Part shown: positions 7,085 to 15,440 of the stretch, piece after piece | Numbering within the stretch: the first letter of the stretch is position 1 | How the letters are laid out: every line of letters starts with the position of its first letter | DNA from: Thermoplasmata archaeon | GTDB taxonomy: Archaea > Thermoplasmatota > Thermoplasmata > GCA-020350865 | Assembly (NCBI GenBank): GCA_020351895.1 | Contig: CP070672.1 | Location: forward strand, 2,152,581 to 2,176,056 | Length of the DNA stretch: 23,476 bases | Direction: 5' to 3' | Made by a program: the position numbers and the translations under genes | Notes under the pieces: generated by a model | What the model was told of the DNA's origin: nothing | What the model saw: only the letters and a program-made list of their open reading frames with translations | The model's database searches: none

Positions 7085-8407
7085 ATGACAGAAAATGAAG
7101 ATATCGCACCCCATATAGATGATATCGCTAGGGTGCTGAAAGATAAAATTGAAAGAGAAGAAATAGATAGGGAGTTGAGACAGTACTTGACTGAATACAG
7201 AATACCACTGAGTACGGCGAAGCAGATGCTCGTGAAGAAATATGGCGGCACGCCATCGCAACTTGGTCTTGGAGTGCAAAAAACAATAGAACAGATCCAG
7301 CCAAATGAACCCAGTGTGGACCTACTTTGCAGGCTTATTGCAGTGAATCACAAAGAGGTGGACGTAGGTGGAGAGAAGAAACCCATAGTTTATGGCATTT
7401 TAGGAGATCAAACGGCAAGCGTACCCTTCACGGCTTGGGAAGTGGAAGATTGGCAATTCCAGAAAGGTGATGTGATTCGGGTTCACAACGCTTATTCTAA
7501 GGAATGGAGGGGGCAACCTCAAATAAATTTCGGCGAGAGAACCAGGATAAAACTGGAATCCAAGGAGGCATTACCGAAATTTGCAGCCACACCTCTTTCT
7601 GACCCCATGAAATACGAAGTGAAGGACCTTAAGGGAGGGCAAAGCAATATATCGCTTAAGGCAAGGGTACTTTCTGTGGAATCCCGAACTGTAAATGTGG
7701 GAGGAGAAGAGAAGAATGTCTTTTCTGGTGTGATGGCAGACAAGACTGGCAAGATACAATTTTCCGCATGGCATGATTTCGGCCTTTCGGTCGAGGAGGT
7801 TGTATGTGTAAAAGGAGGATACGTGAAGACCTGGCGTGGAATTCCACAACTCGGATTCGATGAAAGGGCAGAGGTCGAGATTTTAAGTTCCGAAGAAATG
7901 CCTCCCATGGAAGAGCTGGCTGAGAAACGAATATATGAAATAGGTGAGCTTTTGGACAGAGGAGGAGCCATCGATGCGGCAGTTGAAGGAGTGATCATAG
8001 ACATAAAGAGCGGAAGCGGCCTTGTATTCAGGTGCCCAGAATGCAAGCGCGTTCTACAAAAGGGTGTATGTAGAATTCATGGGGAGATAGAAGGCAGGGC
8101 GGATCTGAGGATCAAGGCTGTACTGGACGATGGAACGGGTGCACTGACAGCCGTTATAGGCAGAGATACCACAGAAAATCTGCTTAAAAAGAGTGTTGAA
8201 GAATGCCAAAAAATCGCAAAAGAGGCCATGGATCAAGGTGTGATTGCTGACGAGCTAAAAAACCTTCTCATAGCAAAACCTGTTAGAATAACTGGTGATG
8301 CCACATTGGACGATTTTGGTATAATGTTGATCTCCAAAGACGCACAGATGATGGGCTTAGATGTGCAGAAAGCGGCCAGGGCCATGCTTCAGGAGCTGGA
8401 GGGATGA
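7085..8407 (+). CDS. rpa1: Replication protein A large subunit, three OB folds and zinc finger
   Basis: A 440-residue single-stranded-DNA-binding protein. Residues 1-70 are helical. OB folds lie at about 75-165 and 175-270; the paired GDQTASVPFTAW and ADKTGKIQFSAW strands are typical of RPA. A third OB fold at about 290-400 contains a zinc-finger insert with Cys317, Cys320, Cys329 and His332. The last 40 residues are helical. The protein coats ssDNA during replication and repair. TGGAGGAAT precedes the ATG at 7085. Its last four bases overlap the start of the partner gene (ATGA), so the two are translationally coupled. Confidence 0.9.
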   Translation: MTENEDIAPHIDDIARVLKDKIEREEIDRELRQYLTEYRIPLSTAKQMLVKKYGGTPSQLGLGVQKTIEQIQPNEPSVDLLCRLIAVNHKEVDVGGEKKPIVYGILGDQTASVPFTAWEVEDWQFQKGDVIRVHNAYSKEWRGQPQINFGERTRIKLESKEALPKFAATPLSDPMKYEVKDLKGGQSNISLKARVLSVESRTVNVGGEEKNVFSGVMADKTGKIQFSAWHDFGLSVEEVVCVKGGYVKTWRGIPQLGFDERAEVEILSSEEMPPMEELAEKRIYEIGELLDRGGAIDAAVEGVIIDIKSGSGLVFRCPECKRVLQKGVCRIHGEIEGRADLRIKAVLDDGTGALTAVIGRDTTENLLKKSVEECQKIAKEAMDQGVIADELKNLLIAKPVRITGDATLDDFGIMLISKDAQMMGLDVQKAARAMLQELEG

Positions 8408-9291
8408 AAATGATCGCAAGAGAAATAGCATGGCGAATTTTTGCAAACGAATATAATTCATCCATCCATGTGGAATCTGGCGTTGGAGAGAGGGCACCGA
8501 GTTATGTTGTGACACCTTTAGGCGCCAAGGTGAACCGTCTATTCGTGGTGGGTGTCGTAACCGATGTTGAGAACATCGGAACCGAGTCAGAACCGATGTG
8601 GAGAGCTCGGCTCTCCGATCCAACAGGGGTGTTCTATATCTCAGCAGGTCAGTATCAGCCTGAAGCAGCTCAGGTCCTTTCGAAAATCAAGCCTCCCAAA
8701 TTCGTGGCTGTCATCGGCAAAAGCCGCACATACTCCCCCGAGGAGGGTGTGATATATGTCTCCATAAGGCCTGAGACAATCAAAGAGGTAGACTCAGACC
8801 TACGAGACTACTGGGTGTTGGATGCATGCAGGAATCTCAAGAGAAGATTGGATATCGTAAGCGAAGCCATTCGGATGGAGAACCCCAACCTTGAAAACAT
8901 AATCGCACTCGGTGCCGATAGAAACCTGGCAGAGGGCATAATTTCAGCCATAGAGCATTATGATTACATAGATATCTCAAGATTCAATAACATGCTTATT
9001 GACGCTCTAAAACATGTTTTACCAGAATATCAGGCCACTGGGACCGAAAAGTCGGTTGAAGTACAACAAGAGGAAGAGGAGGCAGATGAGGATAATTTGG
9101 AAAACGAGGAGAGATTCCTGGAGATAGTCGATGCTTTAGACAAGGATGTGAAGGGAGCTTCTTGGGAGGATATCGTAGGAGAAGCCGAAAAGAAGGGCTT
9201 AAGCAGGATGCAGATCGAGGAGATTACAAACTCTCTTTTAGACAAGGGATTGATATACGAACCAGTGCTTGGTAGAATTAAAAGAATCTAG
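8404..9291 (+). CDS. RPA-associated protein (COG3390-like): OB fold plus winged helix
   Basis: A 295-residue partner of RPA. An OB fold spans about residues 35-130 (RLFVVGVVTDVENIG, then WRARLSDPTGVFYISAG). A Glu-rich linker at about 217-235 is followed by a C-terminal winged-helix-like domain (FLEIVDALD to GLIYEPVLGRIKRI). This layout matches the archaeal RPA-associated family and recalls eukaryotic RPA32, which also has an OB fold and a C-terminal winged helix. The start overlaps the RPA stop by four bases; an ATG at 8410 is two codons in. It likely forms a complex with RPA on ssDNA. Confidence 0.85.
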   Translation: MKMIAREIAWRIFANEYNSSIHVESGVGERAPSYVVTPLGAKVNRLFVVGVVTDVENIGTESEPMWRARLSDPTGVFYISAGQYQPEAAQVLSKIKPPKFVAVIGKSRTYSPEEGVIYVSIRPETIKEVDSDLRDYWVLDACRNLKRRLDIVSEAIRMENPNLENIIALGADRNLAEGIISAIEHYDYIDISRFNNMLIDALKHVLPEYQATGTEKSVEVQQEEEEADEDNLENEERFLEIVDALDKDVKGASWEDIVGEAEKKGLSRMQIEEITNSLLDKGLIYEPVLGRIKRI

Positions 9292-9309
9292 GATCTAAGC
9301 AGCAGGCTA

Positions 9310-10227
9310 TCAGGTCTGGGCTACCCATTCCTTGATAAGGAACGTGGATTTGCACTTGTTGCATACCACATTATCAGAAAGAGCCTTACCACACTTGTCG
9401 CAGTTTTCCTTGCCATACAACGCCATCTCTTGACAGTGGGAGCATGGCAACACATAAGCTTCGGAGGTAACACACCATCCAAACGTTTGTAGGTTATTAC
9501 ATGATGGGCAGGTTTTTTTCTCAAGCTTTAATTTAGAGCCACACTCTGGACACACGTTCTTTACCTTCAAAACTTTTTCTTTCAGGGCTTTGGACTTACC
9601 TGAGATGAACTTCGTTGCAGGAGATTGCGGCAGGCTTTTTTCGCTCCAATCTATATTCCTTTCCGGAATCCAAAGGATGTATATCAGCAAGAAAGCGATC
9701 AATGACTCGAGTAAAATGTAGAATTGAAGCTGTCCAGAATTGACCCAAAGGGACCAACTCAAAATTGAAAGGATCGATAAAACGGCGAATAAAATCACAC
9801 TGATACTCCAGAATCCTAGAGGTAGATAGTTTTCCTTTGTAGATGATAAATCCCTGGTGTTCTTTACCTGCTTTATGATAAAAAATACTATATAAAATGA
9901 TGAGGCAATCAGAAAAATTCCCACTAAAATCGATAGTGATATCCCGATAAATTCCACTGCATCGTACCAAAAAACAAGGAGAATTACACCAAATGCACAG
10001 ATGCCATATATTGCATATAAAAGAATACCGTATGGCCACATGTTCGGGAAGGCAAAATAGATGCATACAAAAGCTGCAATTCCAGTCCCCGCCCAAAGCA
10101 CTTCTGAGAAGGTCCATGATTGTAATCCAAAATATAACGAAAGAAAGATGCTGACAAAAGCTGCCAAAACGATTTGGTCTTCGGTCTTTTCTAAAGAAGG
10201 AAAGCCAACAGTCTCTTGCTTTGCCAT
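9310..10227 (-). CDS. Polytopic membrane protein with C-terminal zinc-ribbon array
   Basis: A 305-residue protein with about six or seven membrane helices in residues 20-190. A cytoplasmic tail follows with five CxxC pairs (CPEC, CPSC, CSHC, CDKC, CNKC) plus single cysteines, enough for two or three zinc ribbons. The Lys-rich linker (SGKSKALKEKVLKVKN) between the parts suggests the tail faces the cytoplasm. I do not recognise a named family. It ends 18 bases from the stop of the convergent RPA-partner gene. The 264 bases separating it from rpoD upstream hold no gene I can support, so it probably has its own promoter. Membrane tethering of a regulatory or nucleic-acid-binding ribbon is a guess. 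Confidence 0.75.
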   Translation of the reverse strand: MAKQETVGFPSLEKTEDQIVLAAFVSIFLSLYFGLQSWTFSEVLWAGTGIAAFVCIYFAFPNMWPYGILLYAIYGICAFGVILLVFWYDAVEFIGISLSILVGIFLIASSFYIVFFIIKQVKNTRDLSSTKENYLPLGFWSISVILFAVLSILSILSWSLWVNSGQLQFYILLESLIAFLLIYILWIPERNIDWSEKSLPQSPATKFISGKSKALKEKVLKVKNVCPECGSKLKLEKKTCPSCNNLQTFGWCVTSEAYVLPCSHCQEMALYGKENCDKCGKALSDNVVCNKCKSTFLIKEWVAQT

Positions 10228-10491
10228 TTAAACCGTCGAGTATACCGATAAGATTGTATTAATGAATTTCGGTAATAAATTTACAATAATCCCACTGGAA
10301 TGTAATCATATGATAACTTGAATGCCACTCAGATCGCCCATCACTCATCATCTTTCAGGTTGGCGTTCTTCTTCATCGTGGCAGAATACGTAGCACTTAC
10401 AAGGAGATAGATTTTACTATTATTTGGGGAAATGAAGGTAATATAGAAGATGAGATACAAAATACCACGTAATAAGTATGGTTTTTGGTAG

Positions 10492-11379
10492 CTATTTGAG
10501 TTTACCTATCAGGCCCCGAAGCTCCTCGAACTCATCCTCTAAAATATCCAATGCACGAAATAGAGCTTCTGTTGCGGTTAAGGATCCATCGGTCTCAAAT
10601 TGAAAAATGTATTTCGTGTCATCGCCAGAAATTTTTATTGCATGTAGAGTGCAAACCTCCTCACAACCTCTGCATAAGGAGCAGTTTTCGAGATCATCCA
10701 CCACGATCTTCTTATTTTTTATTACCAGGACATTTCTTGGGCAGTTTTCAACACATGATCCACCAACATCGCACTTCTTTTCATTAATTTCGATTTGAGG
10801 ATATTGTTGGTAGCCAATGGCCTGTGCCACCTGCCATTTTGCATGGTCGTTTCCTGTTCCCAATTCTGCTGTTGCATAAAGCAATATGGCTTGGCTTCTG
10901 TTCAACTTCACAAGGGGGATCTTCCTATTGATCTGGAATCTATCTGCGTATTTTTTCTCGGAAAGTCCTTCAACCTTTTGGGTCACAAGTTGAAGTTCAT
11001 CGGAATATACAGTGACGCTCTCTTTTCCCTCCTCCTCTGAAGGCCCTTTTTTGTTCAAGGAGTACATGATGGTGCAATTTGGACAGCCCTCTCCTTTACA
11101 AACGCACTCGTTTCTGAACACGAACAAGTCCAAGTCCGTGGGAATTGGGATCAATCCCAGGCGATGGGAAATGATCTCATCGAAAAGAGGTGTAACACTT
11201 TCATATTCCTTCCCATGCTCGTTTCTAATGGGACCAAGGTGGAATTCCACATTCTCGATGGCCATCTTAGGAATATCGGCAACCAGGGTTCTTCTCAGTG
11301 CATTGACTGTGGGGGCTGATACTCCTGAGATTATGAATTTCGCCTGTGTGTCCGTTAATTCCAAAATCTCCAATTCCAT
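10492..11379 (-). CDS. rpoD: DNA-directed RNA polymerase subunit D (Rpo3) with Fe-S domain
   Basis: A 295-residue archaeal Rpo3, which dimerises with subunit L to seed RNA polymerase assembly. The N-terminal dimer domain (SAPTVNALRRTLVADIPKMAIE) is typical. Residues about 91-101 hold a CVCKGEGCPNC cluster. A ferredoxin-like insert at about 203-243 has Cys203, Cys209, Cys213 and Cys233, Cys236, Cys239, Cys243. One 4Fe-4S site (233, 236, 239 with 213) is complete. The other has Gly206 where the second cysteine belongs, leaving three ligands (203, 209, 243), the pattern of a 3Fe-4S or absent cluster. It follows S11 by 75 bases, in which a TATA-like stretch could add an internal promoter. L18e, L13 and S9, which often follow in euryarchaea, are not here. 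Confidence 0.95.
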   Translation of the reverse strand: MELEILELTDTQAKFIISGVSAPTVNALRRTLVADIPKMAIENVEFHLGPIRNEHGKEYESVTPLFDEIISHRLGLIPIPTDLDLFVFRNECVCKGEGCPNCTIMYSLNKKGPSEEEGKESVTVYSDELQLVTQKVEGLSEKKYADRFQINRKIPLVKLNRSQAILLYATAELGTGNDHAKWQVAQAIGYQQYPQIEINEKKCDVGGSCVENCPRNVLVIKNKKIVVDDLENCSLCRGCEEVCTLHAIKISGDDTKYIFQFETDGSLTATEALFRALDILEDEFEELRGLIGKLK

Positions 11380-11454
11380 ATTCTTTCACCTTTCGTATAC
11401 AAGTTCTTAAACCTCAATCCCGTATGTATTTATCCATATATATGAAGTGGTACA

Positions 11455-11838
11455 TCAGACCCTTCTGCCCCTTCTTCCACCCTTCTTTTTGGTACCATCA
11501 TGGGGTATAGGGGTGACATCCTCTATCCGACCAATCCTTATTCCAGCCCTAGCCAGGGCCCTTATGGCAGCCTGAGCACCAGGTCCGGGAGATGTGGATT
11601 TGTTGCCTCCGGGGGCCCTTATTTTGATGTGTATGCTGTCTATACCCTTCTCCTTAGCTGCGTCTGCTGCCTTTTCGGCTGCTTTCATGGCGGCATAAGG
11701 AGATGCCTCATCCTTGGCTGCCTTCACCACCATACCGCCTGAACACCGAGTAATGGTCTCGGCACCCGTTAAATCAGTAATTGTTATGATGATGTTGTTG
11801 AATGATGCATGGATGTGGGCAACCCCCCATTTTGGCAT
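11455..11838 (-). CDS. rps11: 30S ribosomal protein uS11
   Basis: A 127-residue protein of normal archaeal length. It carries the S11 signatures: [18 protein letters not shown] at the N-terminus, [19 protein letters not shown] in the middle, and the basic C-terminus GRRGRRV. S11 sits on the 30S platform near the mRNA exit. The start ATG shares one base with the S4 stop codon (TGATG), so translation is coupled to S4. Confidence 0.97.
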   Translation of the reverse strand: MPKWGVAHIHASFNNIIITITDLTGAETITRCSGGMVVKAAKDEASPYAAMKAAEKAADAAKEKGIDSIHIKIRAPGGNKSTSPGPGAQAAIRALARAGIRIGRIEDVTPIPHDGTKKKGGRRGRRV

Positions 11839-12608
11839 CAGGACCCACCTCCGGATTCTGATTCTTTACCTTCCTTTTCCTCGCCTGATTCTTCATTCTT
11901 ATTCACAGTATCAGACTCAGATTTCGTGGTCTTTTTATCCTTGCCCTCTTCTTTTGTATCGGCCTTTTCCTCTTTTTCTTCCGATGTCGCCGCTTTTGTC
12001 TCTTTTTCCTTTACCTCTTCTTCTTTCTCCAGCTTCTCCTCACCTTCTGGCTTCGAAAACTCCCTAATGGCCCTTTCCACATGCTCAGGAGTCGGTCTTG
12101 AAGGGTGTAGATCGCTTGCCAAAGGCGAGTATGGATTGTAGGCTATGCTCGGTTCTTCATTTTTCTTCACAAGATATCCAGGAACAGTGACTTTCCTATC
12201 GTTGATCACGGTATGGCCGTGAATAATGAGTTGCCTCGCCTGTTTTGGGGTGTAAGCCAAGCCTTTCAGATAGACCAAGGTTTGAAGTCTTCGCTCCAGT
12301 ATCTTTTCCAGATCCAAGGCCAGAACGTCATCCAGGGTGGCATCTTCCGGCAGGACTCCAAGATTGGCGAGCTTGGTTACCAGGCCTTTCATCTCCTTTT
12401 CTGCCTGCACGTCTCCAAATCGAAGTCTAGCAAGGAGATTTCTTCCCTGCCTTCGGTAGTTTCGAAGCAAAGATTGGGCTTTCCAAAGTTCACGTTTGTT
12501 TTTCAACCCATATTTTTTTAAAAGTTCATTTTCCTCCTTTATCCTACTCCCCTGCCAAGGATGCGAAGGCGTATCATATTTTCTTCTGCTTAATTTTGGA
12601 TCGCCCAT
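11838..12608 (-). CDS. rps4: 30S ribosomal protein uS4 with long charged C-terminal extension
   Basis: A 256-residue S4. Residues 1-about 175 are the usual archaeal protein: basic N-terminus, then the S4 RNA-binding fold ([20 protein letters not shown] and [20 protein letters not shown]). Archaeal S4 normally ends soon after this. Here about 70 further residues of almost pure Glu, Lys, Ser and Thr follow, ending in SESGGGS, and are presumably disordered. S4 nucleates 30S assembly on 16S rRNA. It lies 41 bases after S13 and overlaps S11 by one base. The acidic tail resembles those on ribosomal proteins of some Thermoplasmatota, but its role is unknown. Confidence 0.96.
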   Translation of the reverse strand: MGDPKLSRRKYDTPSHPWQGSRIKEENELLKKYGLKNKRELWKAQSLLRNYRRQGRNLLARLRFGDVQAEKEMKGLVTKLANLGVLPEDATLDDVLALDLEKILERRLQTLVYLKGLAYTPKQARQLIIHGHTVINDRKVTVPGYLVKKNEEPSIAYNPYSPLASDLHPSRPTPEHVERAIREFSKPEGEEKLEKEEEVKEKETKAATSEEKEEKADTKEEGKDKKTTKSESDTVNKNEESGEEKEGKESESGGGS

Positions 12609-12649
12609 TTCTTCACTTTTCCTGTCTCATTTTACATTTATTTTGGTAA

Positions 12650-13174
12650 TTATTTAGCCTTCTGCGCTTTTTTCACGACACCAACTGTCAAACCCGTTCT
12701 ACCATGAGCCTTTGTCCTTTGCCCCCTCACCTTCTGACCTTTCTCATGCCTTATTCCTTTATAGCATCTGATCTTCTTTAGAATATTGATGTCTTCCTGA
12801 TTGCGCATATCCATTTCAGAGCCTAGCAAATGAATATCTTCACCTGACCATACATCCCTTTGCTTGTTCAAAAGCCATCCTGGTGTGTCCTCTGAGAGTT
12901 CTAAGAGGGACTTTTCCAGCTTATCCACATCTTCATCCGATAGATTACCTATCTTCTCGTTTTTCGGTAATCCAGTCCTGTTCAACAAAATCTCGGCCAA
13001 ACGGTCCCCCACGCCTTTTATTGCAGTGAGGGCATGAACAACCGTCTTATCTCCATCCAAATCTGTATTGGCAATTCTCACAATGTACTTGAAGTCGTCC
13101 TTTATGTCCTCATCTTTTTTAGGCTCCTTTGCCGGAGCTTCAACTTTTGATCTGTCTACTTTCTCATCTGCCAA
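12650..13174 (-). CDS. rps13: 30S ribosomal protein uS13, TTG start
   Basis: A 174-residue S13, first gene of the ribosomal/polymerase operon. The core has VHALTAIKGVGDRLAEILL (helix-hairpin-helix) and the C-terminal IRCYKGIRHEKGQKVRGQRT motif that contacts 16S rRNA and tRNA. The start is TTG at 13172-13174, supported by GGAGGTAG about eight bases upstream on the minus strand. The first 30 residues form a charged Lys/Glu/Pro-rich extension (VEAPAKEPKKDEDIKDD) not present in bacterial S13. S13 lies in the head of the 30S subunit and contacts the large subunit. Confidence 0.96.
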   Translation of the reverse strand: MADEKVDRSKVEAPAKEPKKDEDIKDDFKYIVRIANTDLDGDKTVVHALTAIKGVGDRLAEILLNRTGLPKNEKIGNLSDEDVDKLEKSLLELSEDTPGWLLNKQRDVWSGEDIHLLGSEMDMRNQEDINILKKIRCYKGIRHEKGQKVRGQRTKAHGRTGLTVGVVKKAQKAK

Positions 13175-13198
13175 ACACTACCTCCAGTAATTCAGAAA

Positions 13199-13241
13199 TT
13201 TAGAGGGCAAATCCCCCCTAAGTGATTTTTATTATATAAGG
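13199..13241 (-). promoter_or_regulatory. Promoter of the S13-S4-S11-RpoD operon with start-site inverted repeat
   Basis: On the minus strand a TATA box CTTATATAAT lies at about 13231-13240, which puts the transcription start near 13210. An inverted repeat, TTAGGGG with CCCTCTAA (one bulge), spans 13199-13221 over the expected start. This leaves a leader of about 35 bases with the GGAGGTAG ribosome site. The repeat could be an operator or a short leader hairpin. Confidence 0.45.
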
Positions 13242-13327
13242 TTATTGGATTTTACTTGAAACAATATCTTAAAACCTAAACCATGGCTTACATTTTAACC
13301 TCGCACCATTCTTTGGTAGGCTCGCCA

Positions 13328-14023
13328 TTACTTTGCAATCATGGCTCTAATTCTATCACCGGCGTTCTCGGCATGGTTTGCGATCTGGGCAATGATATCC
13401 ACAACCTTCACCAAATGAAATATGGATATGGGGTCAAGTTCCTTTTCCAATGCAAAGATTTTCTTGGTTAATTCCCGTTCTAGTAGATCGGCTTCGTATT
13501 CTTTTTTATGAATCTCATGTATCAATTTCTTTGTCTGCTCTCTTTCTTTCCTGGAAAAGGAAGTTTCCAGCAGATCCCTTACATTTTCCATTGCTTTTTG
13601 GAGAATCTCAACACATTCTACCACTTTATCTGCATGAGCCATAAAATCATCTTTTATGGACTCGGGAATAGGAGTTCTTCTGAAATCTAGCCAAACAGCC
13701 GTATCCTCTGCATAATCTAGTATTTGATCTTCCTCCCTAAGGAGCATGAGAAAATCCGCTTTATCCACTGGCATAAATATGAATCTTGGAAGATGATTGC
13801 GAATGTTACCCTTTATTTGGTCTGCTTCACCCTCCAATTCTGCTACCTTTTTAGTGAGAGCTTTAAAGTCGTCGTAGTTCCCCTCACAATAGGCCCTGAG
13901 AGCCTCATCCAAAGTTGCAATACACTCTTTAACCTTTTCCGCGTGAAGGTATAATCCCTCAAAGGGGGATCTTCTTAAAGTGTTCGCAACAGGTATTCTC
14001 ACATGTTTACTTTCCTTTTCCAT
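13328..14023 (-). CDS. DUF47/PhoU-like phosphate transport accessory protein
   Basis: A 231-residue, almost all-helical protein of the TIGR00153/DUF47 family, distant kin of PhoU. Signature stretches are SPFEGLYLHAEKVKEC at the N-terminus, and ELEGEADQIKGNIRNHL and IANHAENAGDRIRAMIA near the two ends of the helical bundle. The Glu/Asp-rich E-x-x-x-D motifs are those that bind metal in PhoU proteins. Such proteins are routinely paired with PiT permeases and are thought to gate or regulate them. Here the gene follows the permease by 15 bases with an AAAGGTGA ribosome site, so they are one operon. Confidence 0.88.
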   Translation of the reverse strand: MEKESKHVRIPVANTLRRSPFEGLYLHAEKVKECIATLDEALRAYCEGNYDDFKALTKKVAELEGEADQIKGNIRNHLPRFIFMPVDKADFLMLLREEDQILDYAEDTAVWLDFRRTPIPESIKDDFMAHADKVVECVEILQKAMENVRDLLETSFSRKEREQTKKLIHEIHKKEYEADLLERELTKKIFALEKELDPISIFHLVKVVDIIAQIANHAENAGDRIRAMIAK

Positions 14024-14038
14024 TCAATCACCTTTTCT

Positions 14039-15280
14039 TCATATCAACGAAATTAAACCAAGATAAATCAATGCAGCAGTGATGGCCGCAATGGGAAGGG
14101 TGATCAACCACGAAAGCACTATCTTTTTTATTATTCTTAAATCTACTGCCTCCAAACCTCGGGCTAAACCAACACCTATTATGGCGCCTACCACGGTATG
14201 GGTTGTTGAAATGGGCATTCCAAACTTCGAGGCCACAAGCACGGTAGTTGCCGCGCCGAAGTCCACTGAGAATCCTCTTGTATTTGTAAGCTTGGTTATC
14301 TTCGAGCCCAGGGTTCTTATAACCCTGTAACCCCATGTCATTATACCTATGGCGATACCAATACCTCCAATGGCTAATAGGTAAACAGGAATGGAAACCT
14401 CAGGGGGAATGGCCCCTTCTTCGTTTATGGCAAAGACAGTTGCCACAGGTCCTATGGCGTTTGCTACATCATTTGCCCCGTGAGCCAGGGCAACATAACA
14501 AGAAGTCATTATCTGTAATTTCCTGAAGACCTCTTCCACTTCCTCATAGCCCTCCTCGCTTTTTCTTTCGACATTTCTTATTATTAAATAACCAATTAAT
14601 CCGCTTATTGCGGCCATTATGGTTGATATTACAAAAGCCCAAAGAAGTTCGTTATCATGGATTATCATCTCCCCTAATCTCGTCTTGAGAAGTAGGGACA
14701 TGAAGATTATGAAGAATGTAGCTGCAATGAAGAAAGGTCCGGTTTTCTTTGCGGATACAAGGGGCTCTTCCCTTCCCAATATCAACCTTGTAATGAGCTT
14801 AAAGACGATGAATGCAAGTATACATCCAAACAGAGGAGAAAGTATCCAGCTTACTGCAACCTGACCAACCTTTGCCCAGGATACAACTCCTGCACCGCCG
14901 GCAACAAGACCGAATCCTATGACTGCCCCAACTATGGAATGCGTGGTGGAAATTGGCATGGATTTCCATGTAGCCAGCGTGACCCAAATCGCGGCCGCTA
15001 AAATGGCGGCCAAGGCACCGAACATGACCTTTGTGGGATCCCCAATATCATTTGGATCTACGATACCCTTGCTAATGGTCCCTGTCACATGAGCTCCCAA
15101 AAATACTGCACCGCAGATCGTTAAAATCCCAGCAATGAATACGGCCTGTTTCATTGTAATTGCCTTTGCACCCACGGCACTGGCCATGGAATTGGCAACG
15201 TCATTTGCCCCGATGCTCCATGCCATATAGAAGCCTGCTGCAAGTGCTATGATTAATATGGCGATTGAAAAGGCCACCAT
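14039..15280 (-). CDS. pit: PiT-family inorganic phosphate permease
   Basis: A 413-residue membrane protein with about ten helices. It has the two PiT signatures, one per inverted half: GANDVANS at 24-31 and HGANDVANAIGP at about 267-278. The repeated PISTTH motif (KSMPISTTHSIVGA and FGMPISTTHTVVGA) is also present. A cytoplasmic loop near the middle (RNVERKSEEGYEEVEE) divides the halves. It takes up phosphate driven by Na+ or H+; which ion cannot be told. First gene of a two-gene operon with the DUF47 protein. Its promoter region carries a TATA box and a perfect 20-bp palindrome. Confidence 0.93.
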   Translation of the reverse strand: MVAFSIAILIIALAAGFYMAWSIGANDVANSMASAVGAKAITMKQAVFIAGILTICGAVFLGAHVTGTISKGIVDPNDIGDPTKVMFGALAAILAAAIWVTLATWKSMPISTTHSIVGAVIGFGLVAGGAGVVSWAKVGQVAVSWILSPLFGCILAFIVFKLITRLILGREEPLVSAKKTGPFFIAATFFIIFMSLLLKTRLGEMIIHDNELLWAFVISTIMAAISGLIGYLIIRNVERKSEEGYEEVEEVFRKLQIMTSCYVALAHGANDVANAIGPVATVFAINEEGAIPPEVSIPVYLLAIGGIGIAIGIMTWGYRVIRTLGSKITKLTNTRGFSVDFGAATTVLVASKFGMPISTTHTVVGAIIGVGLARGLEAVDLRIIKKIVLSWLITLPIAAITAALIYLGLISLI

Positions 15281-15316
15281 GACTTCACCAAGTTTCTCGA
15301 AAGTAAGTTGAAAGCC

Positions 15317-15333
15317 TATATATTTATATCGGA
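15317..15333 (-). promoter_or_regulatory. TATA box of the phosphate permease operon
   Basis: On the minus strand TATAAATATATAG lies within this stretch, about 40-50 bases before the ATG at 15280. Transcription would start near 15295-15300, leaving a short leader with a GGTGA ribosome site seven bases or so before the ATG. Confidence 0.5.
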
Positions 15334-15344
15334 AATAAAATATA

Positions 15345-15364
15345 TATGTCTATATAGACATATT
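15345..15364. promoter_or_regulatory. Perfect 20-bp palindrome, probable operator
   Basis: ATATGTCTATATAGACATAT is fully self-complementary. It lies just upstream of the permease TATA box, where an archaeal activator would bind, and 76 bases past the stop codon of the preceding gene on the same strand. A dimeric helix-turn-helix regulator responding to phosphate is a reasonable guess; no regulator gene is adjacent. Confidence 0.6.
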
Positions 15365-15440
15365 TAGATATATTCCTTAAAAGGTTAAGTAAGAAATTTT
15401 ATATAAATAAGATATTGAAGGAAAATAACAAGGTATTATT

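Noticed and set aside
7519..8046. 175-codon open frame opposite the RPA gene
   Set aside because: It lies wholly inside the RPA OB folds on the other strand, with Ser/Pro-rich composition typical of antisense frames.
10228..10491. Possible gene in the gap before rpoD
   Set aside because: Only very short open frames without ribosome sites; no structure stands out.
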